NCBI RefSeq assembly: GCF_003062295.1
Contig: NZ_PYCN01000002.1
Location: forward strand, 62,001-126,000
Origin: Bradyrhizobium algeriense
GTDB taxonomy: Bacteria; Pseudomonadota; Alphaproteobacteria; Rhizobiales; Xanthobacteraceae
Direction: 5' to 3'
Length of the DNA stretch: 64,000 bases
Below, in pieces: positions 1 through 9,124 of the stretch (positions within the stretch are counted from its first letter, which is position 1; each line of letters starts with the position of its first letter). Both the position numbers and the translations under genes were made by a program. The notes beneath the pieces were generated by a model, which saw only the letters and a list, made by a program, of their open reading frames with translations, ran no database searches and was not told the DNA's origin.

Positions 1-284
1 CACCAAAACTAGGTTGACCTCGAACGTAGCGCAAGCTCGGAACATCAGACATTGACGGCATACCGGCGCATCTGACGCCGGAAACTTCCCTCTTGGGCAA
101 AGCCACTTCGCTCTTGGACAAGGCAAACAAGCGAAAGCGACGAATCGACGTATACGTCGCGCCGGTCACGATTGGCGAATTCGGTTCGCCTGACAAAAAC
201 TGTCTGTTGCAGTCGGACACTTCGGGGGGTGTCGGAGAGCCGGCCGAAGCGCCGACAATCCGACACCGCCTCGGCTACACGCCC

Positions 285-614
285 TCAGCAATCCTTGTCT
301 GCGTCTGCCGTCTTGCTGTCCGCTTTGGCGCCTTCGGCCTGCTGTGCCGCCGTTGGTTCGCCCTGCATCTGCCGCTGCGTATCCTGCGAAGACGCCGCAA
401 CGTCTCCGGTCTTTTGATTCATCGTTTCGGTCGGTGGATGTCGATCGGTGCTGCTGGCCATACCCGTCGTCTGGCTGTCACCCATCTTGGCCGGTCCGGA
501 GCCTGCATCCTTCAAGTTGGCGGCACGGCTCGTATCACAGGGACCAGCCAATGCTGCGCCGGTGCTCAAAACCAGGACGGAGCAACCAGCAATCATGAGC
601 TGTTTCATTTTCAT
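285..614 (-). CDS. small secreted hypothetical protein
   Basis: Predicted 109-residue secreted protein of unknown function. Residues 1-25 form a signal peptide (basic MKMKQ start, hydrophobic core, AxA-type cleavage near ALAG). The mature part is polar, rich in Thr, Gln, Ala and Lys, with one Cys near the new N-terminus and one as the last residue. I chose the ATG at 614 because AGGAG lies 8 bases upstream; a GTG at 623 is in frame but too close to that site. An EcfG-type promoter sits about 50 bases upstream, which suggests stress induction. Low-complexity composition makes any functional call unsafe. Confidence 0.7.
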   Translation of the reverse strand: MKMKQLMIAGCSVLVLSTGAALAGPCDTSRAANLKDAGSGPAKMGDSQTTGMASSTDRHPPTETMNQKTGDVAASSQDTQRQMQGEPTAAQQAEGAKADSKTADADKDC

Positions 615-661
615 CTGTCTCACTCCTGCTCTCGTGAAGTACGCACGACATGATGAGAGGC

Positions 662-686
662 AACCGACCCGCTGCCTGCAGGTTCC
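662..686 (-). promoter_or_regulatory. putative EcfG (general stress sigma) promoter
   Basis: On the minus strand GGAAC is followed 17 bases later by GTT (GGAAC-N17-GTT), the layout known for alphaproteobacterial EcfG promoters. It ends about 48 bases before the ATG at 614. Five similar elements occur elsewhere in the window, each before a small gene. Confidence 0.55.
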
Positions 687-748
687 GGGTGGCTACGCGA
701 ATCTCGGCATGTTTAATCTGACGTCCGGGTTTTTGGTGAGGACAGCCG

Positions 749-1012
749 ATGGAACCGATTCACAGAGGGTTGATCAGTTTTCTTTTCGCGGTGTGCTTTG
801 CGTCGGGGGCCTTTGCGCAGGACAGGCAGCCTGACCAAACCGCACCAAAGGCCGAGACCGCTGATCCCGCCAACGGGCCGTCACTGACCGGAAAAGAGCG
901 CATGGGCAAGAAGTGGATGGACGAGCAACGGATCGACAATTGCAACGTGCCGATCGACAAGCGCGGGAGCAGACCACGATCGAGCACCTGCCCGCATGTT
1001 CCGTCGGGATGA
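749..1012 (+). CDS. small secreted hypothetical protein, conserved C-terminal motif
   Basis: An 87-residue protein with a signal peptide (residues 1-23, cleavage after AFA). The mature region ends in a compact motif, KWMDEQRIDNCNVP followed by a basic stretch and STCPHVP, with two cysteines that could form a disulfide in the periplasm. From memory, similar short proteins are common in Bradyrhizobium, but the function is unknown. It is transcribed divergently from the secreted protein at 285-614 and converges on the peptide-transporter operon. Codon use looks coding and no frame disruption is seen. Confidence 0.65.
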   Translation: MEPIHRGLISFLFAVCFASGAFAQDRQPDQTAPKAETADPANGPSLTGKERMGKKWMDEQRIDNCNVPIDKRGSRPRSSTCPHVPSG

Positions 1013-1143
1013 TCGGCGACGACGGTGCAACGCCACGGCTGCGCAATGTGATCCAGCGCCGTCGCGCTGTCCGCGACACGACGACACCGACCGACTGAAC
1101 TCAAGCAGTGCCACGGTTCAGCCGTGCGATGGAAGCCAAAGCA

Positions 1144-1165
1144 GCGGCGGGCTCGTGCCCGCCGC
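1144..1165 (-). terminator. GC-rich hairpin after binding-protein gene
   Basis: A perfect 9-bp inverted repeat GCGGCGGGC / GCCCGCCGC with a 4-base loop lies 17 bases beyond the stop of the peptide-binding protein gene. On the minus strand it is followed by TGCTTTGG, only weakly T-rich. It probably ends the dpp-like operon or protects its 3' end. Confidence 0.5.
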
Positions 1166-1181
1166 GGTTAATCCCAGGCGG

Positions 1182-2678
1182 CTAATCCCAGGACCAGGCG
1201 GATAAGTCGTTCTCGAATTGCGGGACTTCCTTCCACACGCCCTTCAGCTTCTTGTTCGCGATAGTGATCCATTGCGGCTGGAACAGGAAGCCGGCGACCG
1301 CGTCGGTCGCCAGCATGCGCTGTGCGTCGCCGAGCAGTTTGGCGCGCTCGGCCTCGGCCGGTGTTGCCCTGATCTGCTGGTAGAGCGCGTTGAAAGCCTC
1401 GTTGTTATAACCGAGATAATAGTCGGACTCGGTTATCTTCACGAGATCGAACGGCTCGACATGCGAGACGATGGTGAGATCGAAATTGTGCGGACCGTTG
1501 CCGGCAAACACCTGCGACAGCCACTGCGCCCATTCGACGTTCTCGATCTTGGCAATGATGCCGACCTTGGCGAGCTGGGCTGCGAGGACTTCGCCGCCCT
1601 GCCGCGCGTAAGGCGGCGGCGGCAGCTTGAGGCTGAGCTCCAGCGGCGTCTTCACGCCCGCTTCCGCCAGCAGCTTCTTGGCCTTTTCGGGATCGTAGGG
1701 ATTGATGCCTGTCGTGTCGACATAGCCCAGCGATCCCGGCGTGTAGAAGCTGCCGATCGGCGCGCCAAAGCCATCGACGGCGCCGTCGATCATCGCCTTG
1801 CGATCGATGGCAGCGAGAATGGCGCGGCGAACCCGCACATCGTCGAGCGGCTTCTTCCGTTCGTTGATGCCGACGATGGTCTTGGCCCTGGAGCCGCCGA
1901 TCAACACGTTGAAGCGCGGATCGGCCTTGAACTGCGCCACGCTGCGCGCCACTGCGGCGCGCGGAAATGCGTCGATGTCGCCCGACAGCAGCGCCGCGAC
2001 CTGCGCGGAGGGATCGCTGATGAAGCGGATGGTCACCTTGGAAAGCTTGATCGCGGCGGCGTTGCGATAATCCGGCCATTTGTTCAGGGTGATCGACGAT
2101 CCCTTGGCCCAGGCGCCGAGCGTATAGGGTCCGGTGCCGACCGGCTGCGTCGCGTTGGTCGGCGCGCTCTTCGGCTCGACGATCGAGCCGCCCGCCTGAC
2201 CGAGCAGGAACGGCAGGTTCGGTTCGGAATATTTGAGCACGACCACGATCGTCTCCGCATCGGGCGCGGTGACCTGCTCAAACGCCTGGTACAGGCTCTT
2301 GTCCTTGTTGGTGCTGGTCGGCACCGCGTTGCGATCATAGGAGAACTTTACCGCCGCGGAATCGAACGGCTCGCCGTTATGGAATTTGACGCCCTTGCGG
2401 AGCTTGAACGTATAGGTCTTCAGGTCGGCCGACGCCTGCCAGCTCTCGGCGAGCAACGGCGATACCGAACCGTCCTCGTTGACCTTGGTCAACGTCTCAT
2501 AGAGGTTATAGAGCGTGACCTCGGCAATCGCCGCCGCCGCCGCGTTGGTGGGATCGAGCCCCGGCGGCTCCAGCCCCATGCCCATGACGACGCTGTCCTT
2601 CTTGCCCTGCGCCAGGCTCGGCAGCGGCGTTGCGGCGAACGCGGCGATAAGTGCAAAAACGGCTAGCTTCCTAAACAT
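1182..2678 (-). CDS. ABC transporter substrate-binding protein, peptide/nickel family (SBP_bac_5)
   Basis: A 498-residue periplasmic solute-binding protein of family 5 (DppA/OppA type). Residues 1-23 are a Sec signal peptide ending at SLA-Q. The family pattern follows: an early VTLYNLYETL segment, LAESW, then a TYTFKLRKGVKFHNGEPF block and VGTGPYTL near residue 180. Length is normal. It is the last gene of an operon (amidase, two permeases, two ATPases, this gene) and starts 57 bases after the ATPase stop. The ligand cannot be read from sequence; the linked amidase suggests an amide, peptide or modified amino acid. Confidence 0.9.
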   Translation of the reverse strand: MFRKLAVFALIAAFAATPLPSLAQGKKDSVVMGMGLEPPGLDPTNAAAAAIAEVTLYNLYETLTKVNEDGSVSPLLAESWQASADLKTYTFKLRKGVKFHNGEPFDSAAVKFSYDRNAVPTSTNKDKSLYQAFEQVTAPDAETIVVVLKYSEPNLPFLLGQAGGSIVEPKSAPTNATQPVGTGPYTLGAWAKGSSITLNKWPDYRNAAAIKLSKVTIRFISDPSAQVAALLSGDIDAFPRAAVARSVAQFKADPRFNVLIGGSRAKTIVGINERKKPLDDVRVRRAILAAIDRKAMIDGAVDGFGAPIGSFYTPGSLGYVDTTGINPYDPEKAKKLLAEAGVKTPLELSLKLPPPPYARQGGEVLAAQLAKVGIIAKIENVEWAQWLSQVFAGNGPHNFDLTIVSHVEPFDLVKITESDYYLGYNNEAFNALYQQIRATPAEAERAKLLGDAQRMLATDAVAGFLFQPQWITIANKKLKGVWKEVPQFENDLSAWSWD

Positions 2679-2734
2679 TCGCTTGCTCCCCTGAGATATC
2701 GCGTGACCAGCCTAAGCCAGTCCCGCACAAAAGA

Positions 2735-3769
2735 CTAACTCTCCTCCGACGACACCGGAGGCAATGCCATCACGGCCTCAGCGTGATGGCACGCTGCAAG
2801 GTGCGCCATGCCGAAATTGCGCAGCGCCGGTGCGGTGTCGCGGCAATGCTGGTCGGCCAGTGGACAGCGCGATGCGTAGGCGCATCCTGTCGCGCCGGTC
2901 GACTGGGAGGCAATCGACTGGGCGCCGCGGCGGCGGCGTACCCCACCGGCGCGGGCCCGCGGCACGGCCTCAAGCAGCGCGCGCGTATAGGGGTGGGCGC
3001 AGTGCGCGAACAGATCTTCCGGCCGGCCCTGCTCGACGATCCGGCCGAGATACATCACCGCGATCTCGTCGCAGAGATAATCCACCACCGCCAGATCGTG
3101 GCTGATCAGGATGTAGCTCAATCCAAACTCATCCTGCAGGTCTTGCAGGAGATTGAGCACCTGCGCCTGCACGGAGACATCGAGTGCGCTGACCGGCTCG
3201 TCGGCGACAATCAGTTTTGGCTGGGTGATCAGCGCACGCGCGATCGCGATGCGCTGGCGCTGGCCGCCGGAAAATTCATGCGGGAACTTGTCCATGTCGG
3301 CGTCGCGCAGGCCGACCTGGCGCAGCACGCCGGCAACGCGCTGACGCAGCGCGGCGCGATCCATGCGCCCGAGCGCGGTCAAAGGCTCCGCGACGATACG
3401 CGCAATGGTCTGTCGTGGGTCCAGCGAGCCATAGGGATCCTGAAATACCATCTGGAAATCACGCCGGGCGCGGCGCAACTCGGCAGCCGGCATCCGGTGC
3501 AGGTCACGGCCCATCAGCGACACCGATCCCGACGACGGCTGTTCCAGCGCCATCACCAGCCTCGCGAAGGTCGACTTGCCCGATCCGGACTCGCCAACCA
3601 CGCCGAGGCTTCGGCCCGCCATCACCTGCGCGGTGACGCCGTTGAGCGCATGCACCTGCCCGGCCGGCTTGAACACGCTTTCGCGCGGCAGTGTGTAGCG
3701 CTGGGCCAGATCCTTGACCTCGAGCAGCGGCAGTTCGGCGGATGGTGACGCCTGGTCCAGCATGGTCAT
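2735..3769 (-). CDS. oligopeptide/dipeptide ABC transporter ATP-binding protein (DppF/OppF type)
   Basis: A 344-residue cytoplasmic ATPase of the peptide importer. Walker A GESGSGKS lies at residues 59-66, the ABC signature SGGQRQR at 167-173, Walker B LIVADEP at 186-192 and the switch His in ISHDLA shortly after. The C-terminal oligo_HPY extension contains CAYASRCPLA and further cysteines, typical of DppF/OppF, some of which carry an Fe-S cluster. It overlaps the DppD-type gene upstream by 4 bp, indicating translational coupling. The pair forms the expected ATPase heterodimer. Confidence 0.92.
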   Translation of the reverse strand: MTMLDQASPSAELPLLEVKDLAQRYTLPRESVFKPAGQVHALNGVTAQVMAGRSLGVVGESGSGKSTFARLVMALEQPSSGSVSLMGRDLHRMPAAELRRARRDFQMVFQDPYGSLDPRQTIARIVAEPLTALGRMDRAALRQRVAGVLRQVGLRDADMDKFPHEFSGGQRQRIAIARALITQPKLIVADEPVSALDVSVQAQVLNLLQDLQDEFGLSYILISHDLAVVDYLCDEIAVMYLGRIVEQGRPEDLFAHCAHPYTRALLEAVPRARAGGVRRRRGAQSIASQSTGATGCAYASRCPLADQHCRDTAPALRNFGMAHLAACHHAEAVMALPPVSSEES

Positions 3770-4779
3770 GCACTCAAAACTCCGGCCGCCTCAGCCATCG
3801 AAACATCCGTCCTGAGGCAGCGCACGCCGTGGCCGGCGCCGACGTCCACCGCGGCCGGCAACGCCACGCGGCAACGGTCTTCGACGATCGCGCAACGGTC
3901 CGCAAAGGTGCATCCCGAGGGCAGATCGGCAAGTTCGGGCACGGTGCCGGCGATGGTCTGCAGCCGGGTCCCCTTCCGCGCACCGAGGCGCGGGCGAGCG
4001 CGAAACAGGCCCTGCGTATAGGGATGCCCCATGCGCGTGAACACGGCATTCGTCGCGCCGCTCTCAACGACAGTGCCGCCATACATCACCATCATACGCT
4101 GCACATTCTCGGCGATGACGCCAAGATCGTGCGAGATCAGAACCATCGACATGCCGCGCTCGGCAACGAGGTCTGCGATCAGGTCGAGGATCTGTCCCTG
4201 GATGGTGACGTCGAGCGCGGTGGTCGGCTCATCGGCGATCAGCACGTCGGGCTGGCAGGCCAGCGCCATGGCAATAGTGACGCGCTGCCGCTGGCCGCCG
4301 GAGAACTGGTGCGGATAGGCATCGACGCGTTTCGCCGCATCGGGAAGCCCGACACGATCGAGCAAGGCGATGGCTTCCTTGCGGGCCTCTGCCGCCGAGC
4401 AATTGGTGTGGCGCCGCAACGGCTCGGCCACCTGACGGCCGATCGTGTGCATCGGATTGAGCGCGGTCATCGGCTCCTGGAAGATCATGCTGATGCGATT
4501 GCCGCGCAGCTTGCAGTAATTCGTATCCGACAGGCCCACCAGCTCGCTGCCATCGAGCCGGATGCTGCCGCTGACGACGGCGCTGTCGGGCAGCAGGCCC
4601 ATTAGCGCGAGCGCGGTGACGGACTTGCCGCAGCCGGATTCGCCGACGAGGCCCAGGGTCTCGCCACGCTTCAGCGCGAAGCTGACGCCACGAACGGCCT
4701 GCGCGGGCCCGCGGCTGGTGTTGAGCCGGACGCCGAGATCCCGGACTTCGATCAGAGGTGCGTTGGCGGACCCGCTCAT
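3766..4779 (-). CDS. oligopeptide/dipeptide ABC transporter ATP-binding protein (DppD/OppD type)
   Basis: A 337-residue ATPase, partner of the adjacent DppF-type subunit. Walker A GESGCGKS is at residues 46-53, followed by a Q-loop [10 protein letters not shown], signature SGGQRQR, and Walker [13 protein letters not shown]. The C-terminus has the oligo_HPY domain with SGCTFADRC and a later Cys. The open frame runs upstream into the permease gene, but the ATG at 4779, 2 bases after the permease stop, gives a family-sized protein beginning just before the conserved IEVRDLG strand. Confidence 0.92.
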   Translation of the reverse strand: MSGSANAPLIEVRDLGVRLNTSRGPAQAVRGVSFALKRGETLGLVGESGCGKSVTALALMGLLPDSAVVSGSIRLDGSELVGLSDTNYCKLRGNRISMIFQEPMTALNPMHTIGRQVAEPLRRHTNCSAAEARKEAIALLDRVGLPDAAKRVDAYPHQFSGGQRQRVTIAMALACQPDVLIADEPTTALDVTIQGQILDLIADLVAERGMSMVLISHDLGVIAENVQRMMVMYGGTVVESGATNAVFTRMGHPYTQGLFRARPRLGARKGTRLQTIAGTVPELADLPSGCTFADRCAIVEDRCRVALPAAVDVGAGHGVRCLRTDVSMAEAAGVLSA

Positions 4780-4781
4780 GT

Positions 4782-5678
4782 TCAACGCTCCCGCGCCAGC
4801 CGGGGATCGAGCAGATCGCGCAATCCGTCGCCGAGCAGATTGAGACCAAGCACGGCGACGGCGATCGCAGCGCCCGGATAGACCGCGAGCATCGGTGACT
4901 GGAACAGCAGTGTCTGCGCGTCGTTCAGCATGCGGCCCCAGGACGGCTGCGGCGGCTGCGTGCCGAGCCCGAGATAGGACAGCGCCGCTTCGGCCAGGAT
5001 CGCGAGTGCGAACTGGATCGTCCCCTGCACGATCAGGATCGGCAGGACGTTCGGCAGCACGTGCTCGATAGTGATGCGGAAGCCACCCTTGCCGGAGGCG
5101 CGCGCCGCCAGCACGAACTCCCGCGCCCAGATCGCATTGGCCGATCCACGGGTCAGCCGGACCAGGGTTGGAATCTGGAAGATGCCGATGGCGATGATCG
5201 AGGTCACCATGCCCGGGCCGGCGACGGCTGCCAGCATGATGGCCGAGAGCACCGCCGGAAACGCGAAGGTGAAATCGCTCATCCGCATGATGAGCTCTTC
5301 GGTCCAGCCCTTGCGCGCGGCGGCGATCAGCCCGAGGCACACCCCGAAGGTGAGGCCGATCCCGACGGCGATTATGCCGACCATGATGGTGGAGCGGGCG
5401 CCGACCAGCAGCAGCGAGACGATATCGCGGCCAAGCACATCGGTGCCGAGCCAGTGCGCCGCCGACGGTGGCCGCAGCTTGGCGGCCACGTCGATTTCAT
5501 AGGCCGACCACGGCGTCCAGACCAGCGACAGCAAGGCGGCGCAGAGCACCATCAGGCTGAGCGTGCCGCCCGCAACGAAGCTGCGATGGCGCAGCGCGCG
5601 GCGCCAGAACCCGTTCGCGAGCCGCGGACGCGCGGTGGTGGCCGCAACCTCGACTGAGGCGCCCAGCGGGGTGCTCAT
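4782..5678 (-). CDS. peptide ABC transporter permease (DppC type)
   Basis: A 298-residue inner-membrane permease of the binding-protein-dependent transport family. An N-terminal cytoplasmic stretch precedes the first membrane helix near residue 35. A periplasmic loop holds HWLGTDVLGRD, the hallmark of DppC/OppC proteins. The EAA loop (ILAEAALSYLGLG) near residue 240 is where the ATPases dock. About six membrane helices are expected. It overlaps the DppB-type gene upstream by 4 bp and is followed directly by the DppD-type ATPase. Confidence 0.92.
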   Translation of the reverse strand: MSTPLGASVEVAATTARPRLANGFWRRALRHRSFVAGGTLSLMVLCAALLSLVWTPWSAYEIDVAAKLRPPSAAHWLGTDVLGRDIVSLLLVGARSTIMVGIIAVGIGLTFGVCLGLIAAARKGWTEELIMRMSDFTFAFPAVLSAIMLAAVAGPGMVTSIIAIGIFQIPTLVRLTRGSANAIWAREFVLAARASGKGGFRITIEHVLPNVLPILIVQGTIQFALAILAEAALSYLGLGTQPPQPSWGRMLNDAQTLLFQSPMLAVYPGAAIAVAVLGLNLLGDGLRDLLDPRLARER

Positions 5679-6625
5679 AGGTTATGTACCTTGATGCGCG
5701 GATCGATGAAGGCATAGAGCACATCGACCACGAAGTTCACGATGACGACCACGGCCGCCAGCAGCATCACGCAGTTGCGCACCACGATCAGGTCGCGATT
5801 GGCGATCGACTGGAAGATCAGCCGGCCGAGACCCGGCAGATAGAACACGTTCTCGATCACGATCGTGCCCGCCAGCAGGTTGGCGAATTGCAGGCCCATC
5901 ACCGTCATGACAGGGATCATCGCATTGCGCAGCACGTGCCGCCACAATACGTCGCGCCTGCTCAAGCCCTTGGCGCGCGCGGTGCGCACAAAATCCTCGC
6001 GCAGCACCTCGAGCACCGCGGAGCGCGTGACGCGAGCGAGGATCGCCGCCTGCACCACCGATAACGAGATCGCAGGCAACAGCAGCGACTTGATCCCGGC
6101 AATGATGCTTTCGTCCCAGCCCGCAAATCCGCCGGCCGAAAGCCATTGCAGCTTCACCGCGAACAACAGGATAAGCAGGATGGCGAACCAGAAGTTGGGA
6201 AGCGCTATGCCGAACTGCGTCAGTGACATCACGCCCACATCGCCGAGCTTGTTGTGATTTGCCGCCGTATAGATGCCGGCGGACAGGGCCAGCACAACCG
6301 TCATGGACATGGACATGATCGCCAATGGAATTGTCAGCGTGAGACGCTCGGCGATCAATCCTGCAACAGGCGTGCCATAGGCATAGCTGTTGCCGAGATC
6401 GCCCGTCAGCATCCCCGCGATCCAATGGACATACCGATAGTGCAACGGTTGATCCAGCCCGAGCTTGACCGTCAGCGCCCGGACGGCATCGGGCGAAGCA
6501 TCTGCGCCCATCAGCATCTGCGCGGCGTTGCCGGGCAAGGCATCCAGAACCAGAAAGATAATCAGCGACGCGCCGACCAGCGTCGCTATCAGCGTCAGAA
6601 AGCGGCGGAAAATGAAGACGCTCAA
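5675..6625 (-). CDS. peptide ABC transporter permease (DppB type)
   Basis: A 316-residue inner-membrane permease, partner of the DppC-type subunit. The N-terminus fits the DppB pattern: a first helix at residues 10-30, then LDALPGNAA, then LGLDQPLHYRYVHW. The EAA motif region (FVRTARAKGLSRRDVLWRHVLRNA, split here as FVRTARAKGL and VLRNAMIPV) is clear, followed by GTIVIENVFYLPGLG. Six helices are expected. It lies 68 bases downstream of the amidase stop and probably belongs to the same transcript. Confidence 0.92.
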   Translation of the reverse strand: MSVFIFRRFLTLIATLVGASLIIFLVLDALPGNAAQMLMGADASPDAVRALTVKLGLDQPLHYRYVHWIAGMLTGDLGNSYAYGTPVAGLIAERLTLTIPLAIMSMSMTVVLALSAGIYTAANHNKLGDVGVMSLTQFGIALPNFWFAILLILLFAVKLQWLSAGGFAGWDESIIAGIKSLLLPAISLSVVQAAILARVTRSAVLEVLREDFVRTARAKGLSRRDVLWRHVLRNAMIPVMTVMGLQFANLLAGTIVIENVFYLPGLGRLIFQSIANRDLIVVRNCVMLLAAVVVIVNFVVDVLYAFIDPRIKVHNL

Positions 6626-6693
6626 GTCCCGATTCCCTTGTTAGCGGCCAATCCCTTGTTAGCGATCAAGTGTGGTGGCAGCCGCATTTTCGT

Positions 6694-8124
6694 TTAGCCG
6701 GCTAGATTCGGCCACCGGCCGAGAATATCTTGCGAGGCCTCAAACAGCGCGCTGACGCGCAGCAATTCGACGTCTCCACGGAATTGCCCGACCAACTGGA
6801 TGCCGATCGGCAGGCCGTCCGCATCAAAGCCGCAGGGCAGACTGACGGCGGGATGACCGGTCATGTTGAACGGCATCGTCCAGGGAAACCAGCTCGGCCG
6901 CACGTCGCTGAAGACCCGGCCGTCGATTTCGATCGTGCCGAACAGGTCCTGGTCGATCGGAAGCGCGGTTCGGGTGATGGTTGGCATCGCGAGAATGTCG
7001 ACCCTTTGCAACAATGTCTGAACCCGCCGAAACAGAGCCGTACGGTCAAACATCGCCCGCTGATAGTCAACACCGCTGACCTTCGTGGCCAGCGCCAGTT
7101 GCTTCATGAAAGTCTCGCTCAGCACGTCGCCATGGTCGGCCGCAAGCTTCTCGAACCGCGCGCGCCACGCGGTGTGATTGATGGCGCGCCAGATCGGCTC
7201 CACCTCAAATCCGTCGGCGGACATTTCCTCGACCTCGGCCCCGAGGGCCTCCAGCCTGGCAAGCGCGACCTTGAATGCAGCGACGACATCGGCCGCAACC
7301 GGCCGGCCGAGCGGCGCGAGGCAGAATGCAATCTTGCGCCCGCGCAGATCGCCGTTTGGCGCCGATCCCTCGACAAAATTCCACGGCGGCAATCCGATCG
7401 ACCACGGATCGGAAGCGTCTTCTCCCGACATCGCCTGCATCATCAGGGCGGTGTCTGCGACGGTGCGCGTCGTAGGCGTCACATAGGTCTGGTTGCCGAA
7501 CGCGTCCTGCACCTGGCTGTGCGGAATAACGCCGTTGCTTTGCTTCAGCCCGACGACGCCGTTGCAGGCCGCCGGAATCCGCGTCGAGCCGCCGCCATCC
7601 GTCGCGATGGCAAGCGGCGCGATGCCGCTGGCAACCGCGACCGCCGCTCCCCCGCTTGAACCACCGCTCGAGCGCGCGCCGCTCCAGGCATTGCGCGTGC
7701 GGCCGAACAACGGCGAATCCGTCAGGCACTTGGTGCCGAACTCCGGCGTCGTGGTCTTGCCCACGAGAATGGCACCCTCTGCCCGCATTCGCGCCACGGC
7801 GACCGCGTCATGGTCAGGCACGTTGTCCTTGTAGGGGACCGCACCGAAGGTCGTTCGCACTCCCTTGGTGTTGACCAGATCTTTCACGGTGAACGGAATG
7901 CCATGAAGAAGGCCGAGCCGCCCCCCGGCCGCGACCTCGCGCTCTGCGTTCCTCGCCTCGGCCATGGCTTCATCCCCACACAGCGTGATGAAGCAGTTCA
8001 ACTCGGGCTGCATCCGCTCGGCGCGCGCAAGAACGGCCCGCGTAATTTCGACCGGTGAAACATCCCTGCGGACGATCCGCGCGCGGAGTTCGGTCGCAGG
8101 CAGGAAGCACAGTTCATCGCTCAT
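6694..8124 (-). CDS. amidase (amidase signature family)
   Basis: A 476-residue serine amidase that hydrolyses a carboxylic amide to acid and ammonia. The Ser-cisSer-Lys triad is visible: Lys81 in PFTVKD, Ser156 in GGSSGG and the nucleophile Ser180 in TDGGGSTRIPA. I chose the ATG at 8124 (MSDELCF) over one 42 bases upstream because the family fold begins here and the upstream codons overlap the promoter. Leading a peptide-type ABC operon and divergent from a LysR gene, it probably processes the imported compound. The substrate cannot be assigned; GatA is unlikely because gatB/C are absent and the context is catabolic. Confidence 0.88.
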   Translation of the reverse strand: MSDELCFLPATELRARIVRRDVSPVEITRAVLARAERMQPELNCFITLCGDEAMAEARNAEREVAAGGRLGLLHGIPFTVKDLVNTKGVRTTFGAVPYKDNVPDHDAVAVARMRAEGAILVGKTTTPEFGTKCLTDSPLFGRTRNAWSGARSSGGSSGGAAVAVASGIAPLAIATDGGGSTRIPAACNGVVGLKQSNGVIPHSQVQDAFGNQTYVTPTTRTVADTALMMQAMSGEDASDPWSIGLPPWNFVEGSAPNGDLRGRKIAFCLAPLGRPVAADVVAAFKVALARLEALGAEVEEMSADGFEVEPIWRAINHTAWRARFEKLAADHGDVLSETFMKQLALATKVSGVDYQRAMFDRTALFRRVQTLLQRVDILAMPTITRTALPIDQDLFGTIEIDGRVFSDVRPSWFPWTMPFNMTGHPAVSLPCGFDADGLPIGIQLVGQFRGDVELLRVSALFEASQDILGRWPNLAG

Positions 8125-8206
8125 CGCGCTAAAGTCCTTTGGGGTCGAATGACGCAAGGATGACATTCACATTGACTTCAGGTCCAATACCATCGCACAA
8201 CTAACC

Positions 8207-8223
8207 CATACGATTTTGGTATG
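8207..8223. promoter_or_regulatory. LysR-type operator, ATAC-N7-GTAT
   Basis: CATAC-N7-GTATG is a perfect 5-bp-arm palindrome with the T-N11-A spacing of LysR operators and matches the ATAC-N7-GTAT form known for CatM/BenM. It lies between the divergent amidase and LysR genes and covers the first ATG of the LysR frame, so it could serve both autoregulation and amidase-operon control. Confidence 0.55.
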
Positions 8224-9117
8224 GCAAAAATGGATCTCCGGCGTCTCCGGTATTTCGTTGCCGTCGCAGAAGAACGCAGCGTTGGCCGGGCGGCCGTCCG
8301 TCTGCGCATGGCGCAGCCGCCACTGTCGGTCCAGATCCGCAAACTGGAATCGGAAGTAGGAACGCCGCTGTTTCGCCGCGGCACGCGGGGGATGGAGCTG
8401 ACGGCGGCCGGTCGCGCTTTGCTGTCCCGCGCGCGTGAAGCGCTGGCGCTAACGGCTGAAGGCTTCGAGGCAGCCCGCGCGGTGGCGGCGGGGCGCCGGG
8501 GAAGATTGTCGGTCGGTTACATGTTCGCGTTGGCCCACGCCGTGTTGCCGAGGCTCGTTCCGGAACTTCGACGGTCCCTTCCAAAGGTCGATCTGGAGTT
8601 CATCGAACTGAGCGCATCGACGCGTGAGGCACGGGTGCTGGATCACAGCGTGACTGTCGCGCTGTGCATGCCCGCCATTCGCCACAGCGAGATCGAGATT
8701 TCCACGATCGGAAAGCAACGATTAATGCTGGCCATGCCGGCCGGCTCGCAGCTGGCGCGCTCAGCGGCCGTGCCGGTGAGAAAGCTGCAGGGCCGCCCGC
8801 TGATAAGCTTGCCCGGGGCTGCCGAGGATCCGTCGACCTCCGTTGTCACGTCGCTGCTGCGGCGGCATCAGGTCAGCATGCCGGTCGCAAACCGGGTCGA
8901 GACGGTCCACTCGGCGCTCAGCCTCGTCCTTGCCGGCGAGGGCATGGCGATCCTTCCCGCCTGCGCCCAGCTCGGATGCCCGACCGGCGTCGTGTTCAGG
9001 CCCTTCCTCGACGCCGACGATGCCATCGACGTCGCGGTCTGCTGGCGGAGGGATTCTCTCAATCCGCTGGTGAGGAATTTTCTCAAATGCGCGGAAAAGG
9101 TGATCCGCTACGCCTGA
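8221..9117 (+). CDS. LysR family transcriptional regulator
   Basis: A 298-residue LysR-type regulator. Residues 1-60 form the winged helix-turn-helix (LRRLRYFVAVAEE, then AQPPLSVQIRKLE, then GTPLFRR); the rest is the effector-binding domain with two periplasmic-binding-like lobes. A second in-frame ATG (MDLRRLRYF, at 8230) matches the usual LysR N-terminus and would free the operator overlapping the first ATG; no clear ribosome site separates the two. It is divergent from the amidase/peptide-transporter operon and is its likely activator. Confidence 0.9.
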   Translation: MAKMDLRRLRYFVAVAEERSVGRAAVRLRMAQPPLSVQIRKLESEVGTPLFRRGTRGMELTAAGRALLSRAREALALTAEGFEAARAVAAGRRGRLSVGYMFALAHAVLPRLVPELRRSLPKVDLEFIELSASTREARVLDHSVTVALCMPAIRHSEIEISTIGKQRLMLAMPAGSQLARSAAVPVRKLQGRPLISLPGAAEDPSTSVVTSLLRRHQVSMPVANRVETVHSALSLVLAGEGMAILPACAQLGCPTGVVFRPFLDADDAIDVAVCWRRDSLNPLVRNFLKCAEKVIRYA

Positions 9118-9124
9118 CAGCGCA

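Noticed and set aside
93..653. 186-codon plus-strand frame at the left end
   Set aside because: Mostly antisense to the secreted protein at 285-614, with no domain; the first 284 bases show no gene I can support.
1218..2666. 482-codon open frame on the plus strand
   Set aside because: It is exactly antisense to the peptide-binding protein gene, shows His/Arg/Asp-rich composition typical of GC-rich shadow frames and has no recognisable domain.
2783..3748. 321-codon open frame antisense to the DppF-type ATPase
   Set aside because: Shadow of a well-supported ABC ATPase; no domain or ribosome site.
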